Assembly (NCBI RefSeq): GCF_017877135.1
Contig: NZ_JAGIPH010000004.1
Location: 248,001 to 312,000, forward strand
Source of the DNA: Neorhizobium galegae
Lineage (GTDB): Bacteria; Pseudomonadota; Alphaproteobacteria; Rhizobiales; Rhizobiaceae
DNA: 64,000 nucleotides
Direction of reading: 5' to 3'
Shown here piece after piece: positions 8,183 to 17,758 of the stretch (within the stretch, counting starts at the first letter, position 1; the number at the start of each line of letters is the position of its first letter). The position numbers and the translations under genes are program-made. Under the pieces are notes generated by a model. It saw only the letters and a list, made by a program, of their open reading frames with translations, ran no database searches and was not told the origin of the DNA.

Positions 8183-9064
8183 ATGAGCACCGCCCGCAGA
8201 AAACCGCCGCGCGTTGGCGACAATCCGCTCTTTCGCCGCCTGCTGATCGGCATCGTGCTTTTGCTGGGCGCGCTGCTCATCCTCGCACCGCTCATCGTCA
8301 TCGGCGTCGAAGCGTTTCGTCAGGGCTGGAAGGTCTATGTCGCGACGCTTGCCAATGCCGATACGCAGCATGCCATCATGCTGACGGTGATCACCGCCCT
8401 CATCGCCGTGCCGCTCAACACCATCTTTGGCGTGGCCGCCGCCTGGGCCATGACGAAATTCGATTTTCGCGGCAAGCGCCTGTTGCTGATCGTGACGGAA
8501 ATTCCCTTTTCCGTCTCACCCATCGTTGCCGGCGTGGCCTATCTCTTCGTTTATGGCCTGCAGGGCATCTTTGGCCCCATGCTCGACGCCTACGACGTGA
8601 AAATCCTCTTTGCGCTGCCGGGCATTGTGCTTGCCTCGATGTTCGTCACCGCACCCTTTGTGGCGCGTGAACTCATTCCGCTGATGCAGGCGCAGGGGCG
8701 TGATCTGGAAGAGGCCGCCACCTCGCTTGGCGCATCCGGCTGGCGCACCTTCTTTTCCGTCACGCTGCCCAATGTCAAATGGGCCATGCTCTACGGCGTC
8801 GTGCTCTGCAACGCGCGCGTGATGGGCGAGTTCGGCGCCGTCTCCATCGTGTCGGGCAATATTCGCGGCCAGACCAACACGCTGCCGCTGCATATCGAAC
8901 TGCTCTACCATGATTACCAGGCCGCCGGCGCCTTTGCCTCGGCCTCCATTCTGGCGGTCATCGCCGTCTTTACCATCATTGCCAAGGTGGCGCTGGAAGG
9001 CCGCGGTGCCGGCCGTCGCGTCAAGCCTGCCACCATTCTCGTCACGCCGGAAACACGCCCATGA
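8183..9064 (+). CDS. cysW: Sulfate ABC transporter permease CysW
   Basis: The 293-residue partner permease has six predicted membrane spans and the EAA loop LEEAATSLGASGWRTFFSVTLP, followed by a conserved NARVMGEFGAVSIVSGNI stretch characteristic of CysW. It begins three bases after cysT ends and its stop overlaps the cysA start (ATGA), so the three genes are translated as one coupled unit. With CysT it forms the membrane pore for sulfate/thiosulfate import. Confidence 0.93.
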   Translation: MSTARRKPPRVGDNPLFRRLLIGIVLLLGALLILAPLIVIGVEAFRQGWKVYVATLANADTQHAIMLTVITALIAVPLNTIFGVAAAWAMTKFDFRGKRLLLIVTEIPFSVSPIVAGVAYLFVYGLQGIFGPMLDAYDVKILFALPGIVLASMFVTAPFVARELIPLMQAQGRDLEEAATSLGASGWRTFFSVTLPNVKWAMLYGVVLCNARVMGEFGAVSIVSGNIRGQTNTLPLHIELLYHDYQAAGAFASASILAVIAVFTIIAKVALEGRGAGRRVKPATILVTPETRP

Positions 9065-10083
9065 AAATCCGCCTCGATAGCGTCATCAAGACATTCGAGA
9101 CCTTTCGCGCCGTGCATGGCGTCTCGCTGGAGATTGAAAGCGGCGAGCTTGTCGCGCTGCTCGGGCCGTCCGGTTCGGGCAAGACGACAATCCTGCGCAT
9201 GGTGGCAGGGCTCGAATATGCCGATGAGGGCCACATCTATTTTGGCGATCAGGATGCAACGGATATTCCGGTGCGCGAACGGGGTGTCGGCTTCGTCTTC
9301 CAGCATTACGCGCTCTTCCCGCACATGACGGTGGCGGAAAACATCGGCTTCGGCATGAAAGTGTCGAAGGTCAAGCGCGACAAGGCGGAGATTGCCGCCC
9401 GCGTGGCGGATCTTCTGCGGCTTGTACGCCTTGAAGGTCTCGGCGACCGGTTCCCCGGCCAGATTTCCGGCGGTCAGCGCCAGCGCGTGGCGCTCGCCCG
9501 AGCGCTTGCCGTCGATCCGAAGGTTCTGTTGCTCGATGAGCCCTTCGGCGCGCTCGACGCCAATGTGCGCCACGACCTACGCCGCTGGCTGCGCGAGATC
9601 CACCAGGAGCTCGGCATCACCACCATCTTCGTAACCCACGATCAGGAAGAAGCACTCGATCTCGCCGATCGCGTGGTGATCCTGAAAGAGGGAAAAATCG
9701 TCCAGCAGGGCACGCCGCAGGAGGTTTGCCGCGATCCGAAGGACGCCTTCGTCATGAAATTTCTGGGCGACGCCAATCGCCTCACGGGTGAGGTAAGGGC
9801 AGGGATTGCCCATGTCGGCGGCGCGCAGGTGGCTGCCGCCGGCGTGCCGGATGGACCAGTCGACATCTTTGCCCGCCCGCGTGATCTCGACTGGTCGACC
9901 CATGGACCGGGTGTGGCCGCAACGGTGGAGCGCGTGCTGGATCGTCCGGGTGAGCGTCGGGTCATTGCCACGGTTTCGACCGGCGAGACGCTGGAATTCG
10001 ACGTCGAGCCGGAACAGGCCGTTGAAAAAGGCGAGGCGGGTTTCGTCACGCTGCGCCGGGCCAAGGTGTTTTCGCTGGGGTGA
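9061..10083 (+). CDS. cysA: Sulfate ABC transporter ATPase CysA
   Basis: The 340-residue ATPase shows Walker A (GPSGSGKTT near residue 36), Q-loop (FVFQHYALFPHMTV), signature ([16 protein letters not shown]), Walker B (VLLLDEPFGALD) and switch His (THDQEEAL). The C-terminal 100 residues form the TOBE-like regulatory domain normal for CysA. It energises sulfate import through CysT/CysW. It ends the operon; a RIME palindrome follows. Confidence 0.93.
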   Translation: MKIRLDSVIKTFETFRAVHGVSLEIESGELVALLGPSGSGKTTILRMVAGLEYADEGHIYFGDQDATDIPVRERGVGFVFQHYALFPHMTVAENIGFGMKVSKVKRDKAEIAARVADLLRLVRLEGLGDRFPGQISGGQRQRVALARALAVDPKVLLLDEPFGALDANVRHDLRRWLREIHQELGITTIFVTHDQEEALDLADRVVILKEGKIVQQGTPQEVCRDPKDAFVMKFLGDANRLTGEVRAGIAHVGGAQVAAAGVPDGPVDIFARPRDLDWSTHGPGVAATVERVLDRPGERRVIATVSTGETLEFDVEPEQAVEKGEAGFVTLRRAKVFSLG

Positions 10084-10097
10084 TAGTTGGCAAAAGT

Positions 10098-10287
10098 CCC
10101 CCTCTGGCTGCCGCCATCTCCCCCACAAGGGGGGAGAGCGCAGGTGGCTGAGGCTCGCACCAATCGATGAGCTACAGTCAACCCTGTCCCATCTATCGTC
10201 ACGGCAAGGAACGCGTTGGCGGAAGGGCATGGCGTTGCCACATGGTGTCTCCCCCCTTGTGGGGGAGATGGCGGCAGCCAGAGGGGG
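10098..10287. repeat. RIME-like intergenic palindrome, copy 1
   Basis: A 39-40-bp arm beginning CCCCCTCTGGCTGCCGCCAT recurs in inverse orientation at about 10248-10287, enclosing roughly 110 bp of non-repeated sequence. The arms contain the core CTCCCCCACAAGGGGGGAG, itself a small palindrome. The same core recurs at 42725-42899 and 62743-62914. The layout fits Rhizobium-specific intergenic mosaic elements. It lies between the convergent genes cysA and gabD. Confidence 0.85.
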
Positions 10288-10311
10288 CTTTCTTCTCAAT
10301 ACGCGACCAAC

Positions 10312-10341
10312 AAAAAAGGCGCCGGTTCCCCGACGCCTTTT
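10312..10341 (-). terminator. Intrinsic terminator of the gabD-like gene
   Basis: On the minus strand a stem AAAAGGCGTCGG/CCGGCGCCTTTT (one mismatch) with a 4-nt loop ends in a run of six T residues, about 25 bp after the stop codon. The A/T-flanked symmetry means it could also stop transcription from cysA. Confidence 0.8.
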
Positions 10342-10364
10342 CGATTTCGTAACAGGCAGAAAGC

Positions 10365-11801
10365 TTAGCTCATCTGGCTGACGAAGCGGGTTTCCATGTA
10401 GGCTTCCACCGCTTCCGAGCCGCCTTCCGTGCCGTAGCCGGAATCCTTGATGCCGCCGAACGGCACTTCCGGAATGGCAAAGCCGTTGTGGTTGATGGTC
10501 AGCATGCCGGCTTCCATCTGGCGGCCAAGCGCATGGGCGGTCTTGACCGAGCTGGTGAAGGCATAGGATGCAAGGCCAAACGGCAGGCGGTTGGCTTCTG
10601 CCATGGCGTCATCGATGGTCGAAAAGCGGTTGACGATGGCGATCGGGCCAAAGGGCTCTTCGTTCATCATCTTGGCCGAGGTCGGCACGTCGACGAGAAC
10701 CGTCGGCTCGAAGAAATGGCCCTTGTTGCCGATGCGCTTGCCGCCGGTCTTCAGGACAGCACCCTTGGACACGGCGTCGTTGATCATGTCTTCCATGGCC
10801 GGGATGCGGCGCTCATTGGCGAGCGGACCCATGGTGACGTCGGCTTCAAGGCCGTTGCCGACCTTGAGGTTCTCGGCATACTTCACGATGCCGTCGATGA
10901 ACTGGTCGGCCACGCCGTCCTGGATGAGGAAGCGGGTGGGCGCCACGCAGACCTGACCGGCATTGCGGAACTTCGCCGCTGCCGACACTTCGATCGCCTT
11001 GTCGAGATCGGCATCATCGAACACGACGACCGGCGCATGGCCACCGAGTTCCATCGTCGCACGCTTCATGTGCTTGCCGGCAAGCGCTGCCAGATGCTTG
11101 CCAACCGGCGTGGAGCCGGTGAACGAGATCTTGCGGATGACCGGATGCGGGATGAGATATTCGGAGATTTCCGCCGGAACGCCGTAGACTAGGTTGACGA
11201 CACCTGCCGGAACGCCGGCATCGGCAAAGGCGCGGATGAGTTCAGCCGGCGAAGCCGGGGTTTCTTCCGGCGCCTTGATGATGATGGAGCAGCCGACGGA
11301 GACGGCAGCCGAGAGCTTGCGCACGATCTGGTTGATCGGGAAGTTCCACGGCGTAAAGGCAGCCACCGGGCCGACCGGGAACTTGACGGCCATGTTGGAC
11401 ACGCCGCCGAAGCGGGCCGGAATGATCTGGCCATAGGTGCGGCGGGCTTCTTCGGCGAACCAGTCGATGGTGTCGGCGGCATTGATGATTTCGGCCTTGG
11501 ACTGGCCGAGCGGCTTGCCCTGTTCGCGCGTCATCAGCCAGGCGATGTAATCGATGCGTTCGCGCAGCAGGTCGGCCGCCTTGCGCATGATCTTCGAGCG
11601 TTCGAAGGCGGACGTGTCGCGCCAGATCTTGAAGCCCTTGTCGGCAGCTTCGAGAGCGAGGTCGAGATCAGCCTTTTCCGCATGGGCGATCTGGCCGATG
11701 ATTTCCTGGGTCGCGGGATCTTCCACGGCAATGGTCTTGCCGCCAATGGCATCGCGCCATTCGCCGGCGATGAAAAGCTTTACGTCAGGATAGCTATGCA
11801 T
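10365..11801 (-). CDS. gabD: NAD(P)-dependent succinate-semialdehyde dehydrogenase
   Basis: The 478-residue enzyme is a complete aldehyde dehydrogenase. It shows the [10 protein letters not shown] cofactor region, FTGSTPVGK, the general base in MELGGHAP and the nucleophilic Cys in [12 protein letters not shown]. Overall similarity is to GabD-type dehydrogenases, which oxidise succinate semialdehyde to succinate in 4-aminobutyrate breakdown. No gabT transaminase lies nearby, so a related semialdehyde substrate is possible; the neighbouring glutaryl-CoA dehydrogenase suggests glutarate semialdehyde as an alternative. The gene stands alone between two terminators and starts at an ATG behind GAGGTCCTCTC. 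Confidence 0.85.
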   Translation of the reverse strand: MHSYPDVKLFIAGEWRDAIGGKTIAVEDPATQEIIGQIAHAEKADLDLALEAADKGFKIWRDTSAFERSKIMRKAADLLRERIDYIAWLMTREQGKPLGQSKAEIINAADTIDWFAEEARRTYGQIIPARFGGVSNMAVKFPVGPVAAFTPWNFPINQIVRKLSAAVSVGCSIIIKAPEETPASPAELIRAFADAGVPAGVVNLVYGVPAEISEYLIPHPVIRKISFTGSTPVGKHLAALAGKHMKRATMELGGHAPVVVFDDADLDKAIEVSAAAKFRNAGQVCVAPTRFLIQDGVADQFIDGIVKYAENLKVGNGLEADVTMGPLANERRIPAMEDMINDAVSKGAVLKTGGKRIGNKGHFFEPTVLVDVPTSAKMMNEEPFGPIAIVNRFSTIDDAMAEANRLPFGLASYAFTSSVKTAHALGRQMEAGMLTINHNGFAIPEVPFGGIKDSGYGTEGGSEAVEAYMETRFVSQMS

Positions 11802-11944
11802 GAGAGGACCTCAATTCTTGGTCTTTAAAAGCGGACGGTCGGGGAGGCAGGGCGAGGGAGGATCGCGGCCTGGTTTGGAAGTTTCGCCCCTCAGTTAGGA
11901 CAAAAAGGTTCGACATTCAACGCCCGAGGCAAAAAGTATGACTA

Positions 11945-11981
11945 ATAAAAAAGGATCGGGAGATGTCCCCCCGATCCTTTT
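11945..11981 (-). terminator. Intrinsic terminator of gcdH
   Basis: AAAAGGATCGGG (11949-11960) pairs perfectly with CCCGATCCTTTT (11970-11981) around a 9-nt loop. Read on the minus strand it ends in six T residues, 30 bp after the gcdH stop codon. Confidence 0.85.
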
Positions 11982-12009
11982 CATGGCTGTCCGGTGCCGT
12001 GCGCGGGTA

Positions 12010-13197
12010 TCAGAAGAAGGCCTGGATCCCGGTCTGAGCGCGTCCGAGGATGAGCGCATGAACGTCGTGCGTGCCCTCGTAGGTGTTCACCGTTTCCAGG
12101 TTCTGGGCATGGCGCATCACGTGGTATTCGATCTGGATGCCGTTGCCGCCATGCATGTCGCGGGCCTGGCGGGCGATATCGAGCGCCTTGCCGCAATTGT
12201 TGCGCTTCATGATGGAGATCATTTCCGGCGCCATCTTGTGCTCGTCCATCAGGCGGCCGACGCGAAGCGAGCCCTGCAGGCCAAGCGTGATTTCGGTCTG
12301 CATGTCGGCGAGCTTCTTCTGGTAAAGCTGCGTGCCGGCAAGCGGCTTGCCGAACTGCTTGCGATCCAGGCCATACTGGCGGGCGCGCAGCCAGCAGTCT
12401 TCGGCCGCGCCCATGACGCCCCAGGAAATGCCGTAGCGGGCGCGGTTAAGGCAGCCGAACGGACCTTTCAGGCCGGACACGTTCGGCAGAAGCGCGTCTT
12501 CGGAAACTTCGACGCTGTCCATGACGATTTCGCCGGTGATCGAGGCGCGCAGCGACAGCTTGCCGCCGATCTTCGGCGCAGACAGGCCCTTCATGCCCTT
12601 TTCCAGCACGAAGCCGCGGATCTCGTTGTTATGGGCTTCCGACTTTGCCCAGACGACGAAGACATCGGCGATCGGCGCGTTGGAAATCCACATTTTCGAG
12701 CCGCGCAACCGGTAGCCGCCTTCGATCTTTTCGGCGCGCGTCTTCATGCCGCCCGGGTCGGAGCCGGCATCGGGTTCGGTGAGGCCAAAGCAGCCGATGA
12801 GTTCGCCAGACACGAGGCCCGGCAGATACTTCTTCTTCTGTTCATCCGAGCCATAGGCAAAGATCGGGTAGATGACGAGCGAGGACTGCACGCTCATCAT
12901 CGAGCGATAGCCGCTGTCGATGCGCTCGACTTCGCGGGCGACAAGGCCGTAGGCCACGTAGCTGGCATTGGCTGCGCCGTATTCTTCCGGAAGCGTGACG
13001 CCGAGAAGCCCGGCCTGGCCCATCAGGCGAAACAGTTCCGGTTCGGTGGTTTCGGACAGATAGGCTTCCTGAATGCGCGGCAGAAGCTCGGCCTTGCCGA
13101 AGGCGGCAGCCGCATCGCGGATCATCCGCTCGTCTTCGCTCAACTGGTCGTCGAGAAGAAAGGGGTCTTCCCAGGAGAATGCTGCACGGTCGCTCAA
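12010..13197 (-). CDS. gcdH: Glutaryl-CoA dehydrogenase
   Basis: The protein of about 395 residues is an acyl-CoA dehydrogenase with FAD-binding motifs [18 protein letters not shown] and [18 protein letters not shown], and the catalytic Glu in [16 protein letters not shown]. The [11 protein letters not shown] variant and the C-terminus match glutaryl-CoA dehydrogenase, which oxidatively decarboxylates glutaryl-CoA to crotonyl-CoA in lysine and tryptophan breakdown. The start is set at TTG 13197 because GGAGG sits five bases upstream; the frame stays open to 13239, but the added residues do not resemble the family. A LysR gene is transcribed divergently, the usual arrangement for its regulator. 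Confidence 0.9.
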   Translation of the reverse strand: MSDRAAFSWEDPFLLDDQLSEDERMIRDAAAAFGKAELLPRIQEAYLSETTEPELFRLMGQAGLLGVTLPEEYGAANASYVAYGLVAREVERIDSGYRSMMSVQSSLVIYPIFAYGSDEQKKKYLPGLVSGELIGCFGLTEPDAGSDPGGMKTRAEKIEGGYRLRGSKMWISNAPIADVFVVWAKSEAHNNEIRGFVLEKGMKGLSAPKIGGKLSLRASITGEIVMDSVEVSEDALLPNVSGLKGPFGCLNRARYGISWGVMGAAEDCWLRARQYGLDRKQFGKPLAGTQLYQKKLADMQTEITLGLQGSLRVGRLMDEHKMAPEMISIMKRNNCGKALDIARQARDMHGGNGIQIEYHVMRHAQNLETVNTYEGTHDVHALILGRAQTGIQAFF

Positions 13198-13297
13198 TGG
13201 AACCTCCACTTTAAAACTGTGGGAGAGGTTATCCGCCAACAGGCTTGTCGGGTCCAGCGCCGTTTACTCACGATGACATGAGCTATAGGAATGGACG

Positions 13298-14215
13298 ATG
13301 TCCAATGTCAGCCGCAAGCTTTTACCCTCCACCAGCGCCCTTGCCGCCTTCGAATCCGTGGCGCGGCTGGGCAGTTTTTCCAATGCCGCCGACGAGCTGT
13401 CCTTGACGCAAGGGGCCATAAGCCGCCAGATTTCCGGTCTCGAAGACCAACTGGGCATCCTTTTGTTTGACCGCTCCAGCCGCGGTGTGGCGCTGACGGA
13501 GGCCGGACGCGCCTATGCGCGCGCCATTGGCGGCGCTCTCTCGCAGATCCGCGCCGCCTCCCTGCAGGCCATGACGAAACGGCATGGCGATACGCTGAAC
13601 CTTGCCATGTTGCCGACCTTTGGCACGCGCTGGCTTTTGCCGCGCATTCCCCGCTTTGTGTCGGCCCATCCGGAAATCACGCTGAACTTTGCCACGCGGA
13701 TCGGCATGTTCGATTTCGAGCAGGACGGGCTGGATGTCGCCATCCATATCGGACAACCGAACTGGCCGGGCGCGGAATGCACCTTCCTGATGGAGGAGAT
13801 GGTGGCGCCGGTCTGCAGCCCGGTCTTCCTGGCAGGCCATGTCATCGAGCAGCCGGCTGATCTTCTGCCGCTGCCGCTTCTGCACATGGCCTCGCGCCCC
13901 GGCGCCTGGACGCATTTCTTCGAAAGCATGGCGGTTGCCGGCACGCCGGCGCCCGGCATGCGGTTCGAGCAGTTTTCAAGCGTCGCCCAGGCCTGCAGCG
14001 CCGGTCTCGGCGTTGCGCTGATGCCGCTGTTTCTGATCGAATCCGAGCTTGCGGCGGGAGACCTCGTGCAGGCGCTGCCGCAACAGGTGCGCAGCCCCAG
14101 TTCCTATTATGTGGTCGCGCCGATTACCCGCGTCGAATTCCGTCCGGTCAAGCTGTTTCGCAGCTGGCTGATCGAGGAAGTCGGCCGCTGGCGCGACGAG
14201 CCTTATTATGCCTGA
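13298..14215 (+). CDS. LysR-type regulator, GcvA-like, probably of gcdH
   Basis: The 305-residue protein has the N-terminal winged helix-turn-helix (SFSNAADELSLTQGAISRQISGLE, about residues 24-47) and a LysR substrate domain (from about residue 95). The sequence style (TFGTRWLLPRIPRF, VAIHIGQPNWPG) is that of the GcvA branch. It is divergent from gcdH with a 100-bp shared promoter region. Control of gcdH by a glutarate-pathway metabolite is the likely role, by analogy with this common gene arrangement; that link is inference. Confidence 0.9.
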   Translation: MSNVSRKLLPSTSALAAFESVARLGSFSNAADELSLTQGAISRQISGLEDQLGILLFDRSSRGVALTEAGRAYARAIGGALSQIRAASLQAMTKRHGDTLNLAMLPTFGTRWLLPRIPRFVSAHPEITLNFATRIGMFDFEQDGLDVAIHIGQPNWPGAECTFLMEEMVAPVCSPVFLAGHVIEQPADLLPLPLLHMASRPGAWTHFFESMAVAGTPAPGMRFEQFSSVAQACSAGLGVALMPLFLIESELAAGDLVQALPQQVRSPSSYYVVAPITRVEFRPVKLFRSWLIEEVGRWRDEPYYA

Positions 14216-14228
14216 TCGGGAGTTTTTG

Positions 14229-14903
14229 ATGCAGCCCCACGCGTTCTGGCAGGAGGTTCATCCCCCCGCAAGTTTTCCTGACGACGGCCCCTTCGAGACC
14301 TTTTATCCGGCCCGCTTCGCCGATGGCCGGCAGTTGCGCCTGCCGATCCGGCCGCTGCCGGACGGGCGCCATGCGCTGGCCTCCCTCATCATCAACCAGG
14401 CCGGCTTTGCCGTGGTCGAGGCGCTGGCCAAGGATCTGGCGGAGCGCATCGCACCGCTTCAGCCGGACGTGGTCGTGGGCCTGCCGACGCTCGGCCTGAC
14501 CCTTGCCGCAGCCTTTGCCCGCCATCTCGGCCACACGCGGTATGTGCCGCTCGGGACCTCGCGGAAATTCTGGTACGAGGAAACGCTGTCGGTGCCGCTC
14601 ACCTCCATCACCACGCCCGAACAGGCAAAGCGCCTCTATGTGGACCCGCGCATGCTGCCGCTCATCGAGGGCCGGCGGGTCGTGCTGGTTGATGACGTGA
14701 TTTCGAGCGGCAGTTCGATCGTGGCGGGCCTGCGATTGCTGGACACTGTGGGTGTCGCGCCGATCGCCATCGGCGCTGCCATGCTGCAATCCACGCGGTG
14801 GCATGCGGCGCTCGATGCCGCGGATCCGGCATGGCGGACGCTGGTCCATGGCGTGCTCGAGACGCCGATGCTGACGAAGGGTACTGACGGTCGCTGGCAG
14901 TAG
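14229..14903 (+). CDS. Phosphoribosyltransferase family protein
   Basis: The 224-residue protein carries the type I phosphoribosyltransferase PRPP loop VVLVDDVISSGSS near residues 155-167 and an upstream VVVGLPTLGLTLAAAFARHLG segment. These proteins join phosphoribose from PRPP to a base, but the exact base cannot be told. An ATG at 14229 has GGGAG at normal distance; an in-frame ATG at 14208 overlaps the LysR gene and would add seven residues. The gene closely follows the LysR gene and may be co-transcribed with it. Confidence 0.8.
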   Translation: MQPHAFWQEVHPPASFPDDGPFETFYPARFADGRQLRLPIRPLPDGRHALASLIINQAGFAVVEALAKDLAERIAPLQPDVVVGLPTLGLTLAAAFARHLGHTRYVPLGTSRKFWYEETLSVPLTSITTPEQAKRLYVDPRMLPLIEGRRVVLVDDVISSGSSIVAGLRLLDTVGVAPIAIGAAMLQSTRWHAALDAADPAWRTLVHGVLETPMLTKGTDGRWQ

Positions 14904-14981
14904 TTGTGCGTGGCGGCACTTTCCGCCTTGCCGACAGTTTGTAGATTGGCCTAGGATCGCCCTCCTATCGAGTGCTCTAGT

Positions 14982-16055
14982 ATGACAATTCGGAAATCCC
15001 AGATGGAACCTGTGTTCGACGGCCACAACGATGTTCTCTTGCGGCTGTGGCGCACCATGCGCAACGGTGCTGATCCGGTGGCGGAATTCGTCAAGGGAAC
15101 GCGTGAAGGCCATATCGATGGGCCGCGCGCCCGCGCAGGTGGTCTGGTGGGCGGGCTCTGCGCCATCTACATCCCGTCCGGTGACCTGATCCTCAAGGAG
15201 CCGGACGTCAACGGCCATTATTACACGCCGCTTGCCGCGCCTTTGGACCGCGCGGCCTCGCTGGACATTGCGATGGAAAAATTTGCCATCGCGCTGAAGC
15301 TGCACGAGGCGGGCGCCTGGCGCATCTGCCGGTCTACCGCCGATATTCGCGATGCGATTGGCGAGGGGCAGTTTGCAGCGGTGATCCATATGGAAGGTTG
15401 CGAGGCAATCGACCGTGATCTCTCCGCGCTTGAGGTGTTTCATGCAGCCGGCCTGCGCTCGCTGGGACCTGTCTGGAGCCGCCACAATGCCTTCGGCCAT
15501 GGCGTGCCCTTTGCCTATCCGCTTTCGCCCGATACCGGGCCTGGCCTGACGGACCTCGGCTTTGAACTGGTGAAGGCCTGCGACCGGATGGGCATTCTCA
15601 TCGATCTTGCCCACATCACCGAAAAGGGGTTCTGGGACGTCGCCAACACCTCCACCCAGCCGCTGGTGGCAAGCCACTCCAACGTCCATTCGCTGACGGC
15701 GGTCGCGCGCAACCTCACCGACCGGCAGATGGACGCGATCCGCGAGCGCAAAGGCATTGTCGGCCTCAACTATGCCGTGACCATGCTGCGCCCGGATGCC
15801 CGCGATGACGCCAATACCGGCCTCGACCTGATGGTGCGCCATATCGATTACATGGTGGAGCGCATGGGCATCGACTGCGTCGGCCTTGGCTCGGATTTCG
15901 ACGGCGCGACCGTTCCCGCCGATATCCGCGATGCCAGCGGCAACCAGAAACTGGTTGCGGCCCTGAAAGCTGCGGGCTACGCTTCAGAAGATCTTCATAA
16001 GCTGTGTCGGGAAAACTGGCTGAGGGTTCTTGCGAACGCCTGGCACGAAGCGTGA
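14982..16055 (+). CDS. Membrane dipeptidase (renal dipeptidase, peptidase family M19)
   Basis: The 357-residue enzyme shows the M19 zinc-binding set in order: DGHNDVL near residue 12, HMEGCEAI near 130, DLAHI near 208, ASHSNVHS near 230 and GSDFDG near 306. M19 enzymes split dipeptides, often including D-residues, and have no signal peptide here, so the enzyme is probably cytoplasmic. It is followed after 47 bp by a peptide-type binding protein and a full ABC transporter, which suggests that the imported substrate is a dipeptide cleaved by this enzyme. In-frame ATGs at 14982 and 15003 are both possible starts. Confidence 0.9.
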   Translation: MTIRKSQMEPVFDGHNDVLLRLWRTMRNGADPVAEFVKGTREGHIDGPRARAGGLVGGLCAIYIPSGDLILKEPDVNGHYYTPLAAPLDRAASLDIAMEKFAIALKLHEAGAWRICRSTADIRDAIGEGQFAAVIHMEGCEAIDRDLSALEVFHAAGLRSLGPVWSRHNAFGHGVPFAYPLSPDTGPGLTDLGFELVKACDRMGILIDLAHITEKGFWDVANTSTQPLVASHSNVHSLTAVARNLTDRQMDAIRERKGIVGLNYAVTMLRPDARDDANTGLDLMVRHIDYMVERMGIDCVGLGSDFDGATVPADIRDASGNQKLVAALKAAGYASEDLHKLCRENWLRVLANAWHEA

Positions 16056-16102
16056 TGAATGTTTAGACAAGACTGACACGACAACAAAATCAGGGGACTA
16101 AC

Positions 16103-17737
16103 ATGACCGTGTTTCACCGCAATTTCCGTATCCTGACGACGAGCGTCGCGCTGTCGCTGGCAACGCTTGCCGCACCGCAGGCCTTTGCCGCAACGCCGGC
16201 CGATACGCTCGTTGAAGGCTTTGCCATCGACGACATCATCACGCTTGATCCGGGCGAGGCGTTCGAGCTTTCCGCGGCGGAAGTCACCGCCAATACCTAC
16301 AGCAAGCTGGTCATGCTCGATCCGAAGGACACCTCCAAGGTCGTCGGGGAACTTGCCGATAGCTGGACGGTCTCCGACGATGGCCTGACCTATACGTTCA
16401 AGATGAAGCCGGGCCTCAAATTCGCCTCCGGCAACCCGATCACCGCAGCCGATGTCGCCTATTCCTTCGAGCGTGCCGTCAAGCTCGACAAGTCGCCGGC
16501 TTTCCTTCTGACGCAGTTCGGGCTGACCGGCGACAACATCACCGACAAGGCGAAAGCCGTCGATGACGCGACCTTCGCGCTCACCGTCGACAAGCCCTAT
16601 GCCCCGAGCTTCGTGCTGAACGTTCTGACCGCTACCGTGGCATCGGTCGTTGACAAGAAGGTTGTGGTCGCCAAGGCCAAGCCGATGACGCCGACCGCCG
16701 AATACAAATACGACAATGATTTCGGCAACGAGTTCCTGAAGACCGGCTATGCCGGTTCCGGCGCCTACAAGATCGTCACCTGGCGCGCCAACGAAGCCGT
16801 CGTGCTGGAAGCCAATCCGAACTTCTTCGGCGAAAAGGCCAAGATCAAGCGCGTCATCTATCGCCACATGAAGGAAAGCTCCGGCCAGCGTCTGGCGCTC
16901 GAAAACGGCGATATCGATATCGCCCGTAACCTTGAGCCGAACGATCTCGCCGCCATCTCGGGCAAGAAGGATCTGGCCACGATCTCCGCTCCGAAGGGCA
17001 CGCTCTATTACTTCAGCCTCAACCAGAAGAATGCCAACCTCGCAAAGCCTGAAGTGCGCGAGGCGTTCAAGTACCTGGTCGATTACGATGCCATCGGCGA
17101 AACCCTGATCAAGGGCATCGGCAAGATCCATCAGTCCTTCCTGCCGGAAGGCCAGTTGGGCGCTTCCAGCGAAAACCCCTACAAGCTGGATGTGGCAAAG
17201 GCCAAGGAACTGCTGGCGAAGGCTGGCCTGAAGGACGGCTTCACCGTCACCATGGACGTGCGCAACACGCAGCCGGTGACCGGCATTGCCGAAGCCGTGC
17301 AGCAGACGCTCGCCCAGGCCGGCATCAAGCTTGAAATCATTCCGGGCGATGGCAAGCAGACGCTCACAAAATACCGCGCCCGCACCCATGACATCTATAT
17401 CGGCCAGTGGGGTTCGGACTATTTCGACCCGAACTCGAATGCCGAAACATTCACCAGCAACTACGACAATTCCGACCAGGGCAAGAACAAGACGCTCGCC
17501 TGGCGCAATGCCTGGGATGTGCCGGAACTGACGAAGAAGTCGCAGTCGGCGCTTCTCGAAAAGGATGCCGCCAAGCGTGCGGCCATCTACCAGGACCTCC
17601 AGAAGGAAGTTCTGCAGACGAGCCCCTTCGTCGTCATCTTCCAGCAGGTGGAAGTGGCCGGCTATTCGGCAAAGCTGAAGGATTTCAAGCTGGGTCCGAG
17701 CTTCGATACGAACTTCGTCTCCACGATCTCGAAGTGA
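16103..17737 (+). CDS. Peptide-type ABC transporter substrate-binding protein
   Basis: The 544-residue precursor belongs to the family-5 (DppA/OppA) binding proteins. It has a cleavable signal peptide of about 31 residues ending AFA-AT, followed by the typical LAESW-like block ELADSWTVSDDGLTYTFKM and later NPNFFG and KYRARTHDIYIGQWG. It begins behind GGGGA. It should deliver a dipeptide or similar ligand to the permeases encoded 21 bp downstream. Linkage to an M19 dipeptidase supports a dipeptide substrate. Confidence 0.9.
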   Translation: MTVFHRNFRILTTSVALSLATLAAPQAFAATPADTLVEGFAIDDIITLDPGEAFELSAAEVTANTYSKLVMLDPKDTSKVVGELADSWTVSDDGLTYTFKMKPGLKFASGNPITAADVAYSFERAVKLDKSPAFLLTQFGLTGDNITDKAKAVDDATFALTVDKPYAPSFVLNVLTATVASVVDKKVVVAKAKPMTPTAEYKYDNDFGNEFLKTGYAGSGAYKIVTWRANEAVVLEANPNFFGEKAKIKRVIYRHMKESSGQRLALENGDIDIARNLEPNDLAAISGKKDLATISAPKGTLYYFSLNQKNANLAKPEVREAFKYLVDYDAIGETLIKGIGKIHQSFLPEGQLGASSENPYKLDVAKAKELLAKAGLKDGFTVTMDVRNTQPVTGIAEAVQQTLAQAGIKLEIIPGDGKQTLTKYRARTHDIYIGQWGSDYFDPNSNAETFTSNYDNSDQGKNKTLAWRNAWDVPELTKKSQSALLEKDAAKRAAIYQDLQKEVLQTSPFVVIFQQVEVAGYSAKLKDFKLGPSFDTNFVSTISK

Positions 17738-17758
17738 TCCGCGGAAAGGTCTGATCCC

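Noticed and set aside
11938..13281. Open plus-strand frame of 447 codons opposite gcdH
   Set aside because: gcdH on the minus strand has complete acyl-CoA dehydrogenase motifs; the plus frame even runs through the gcdH terminator.
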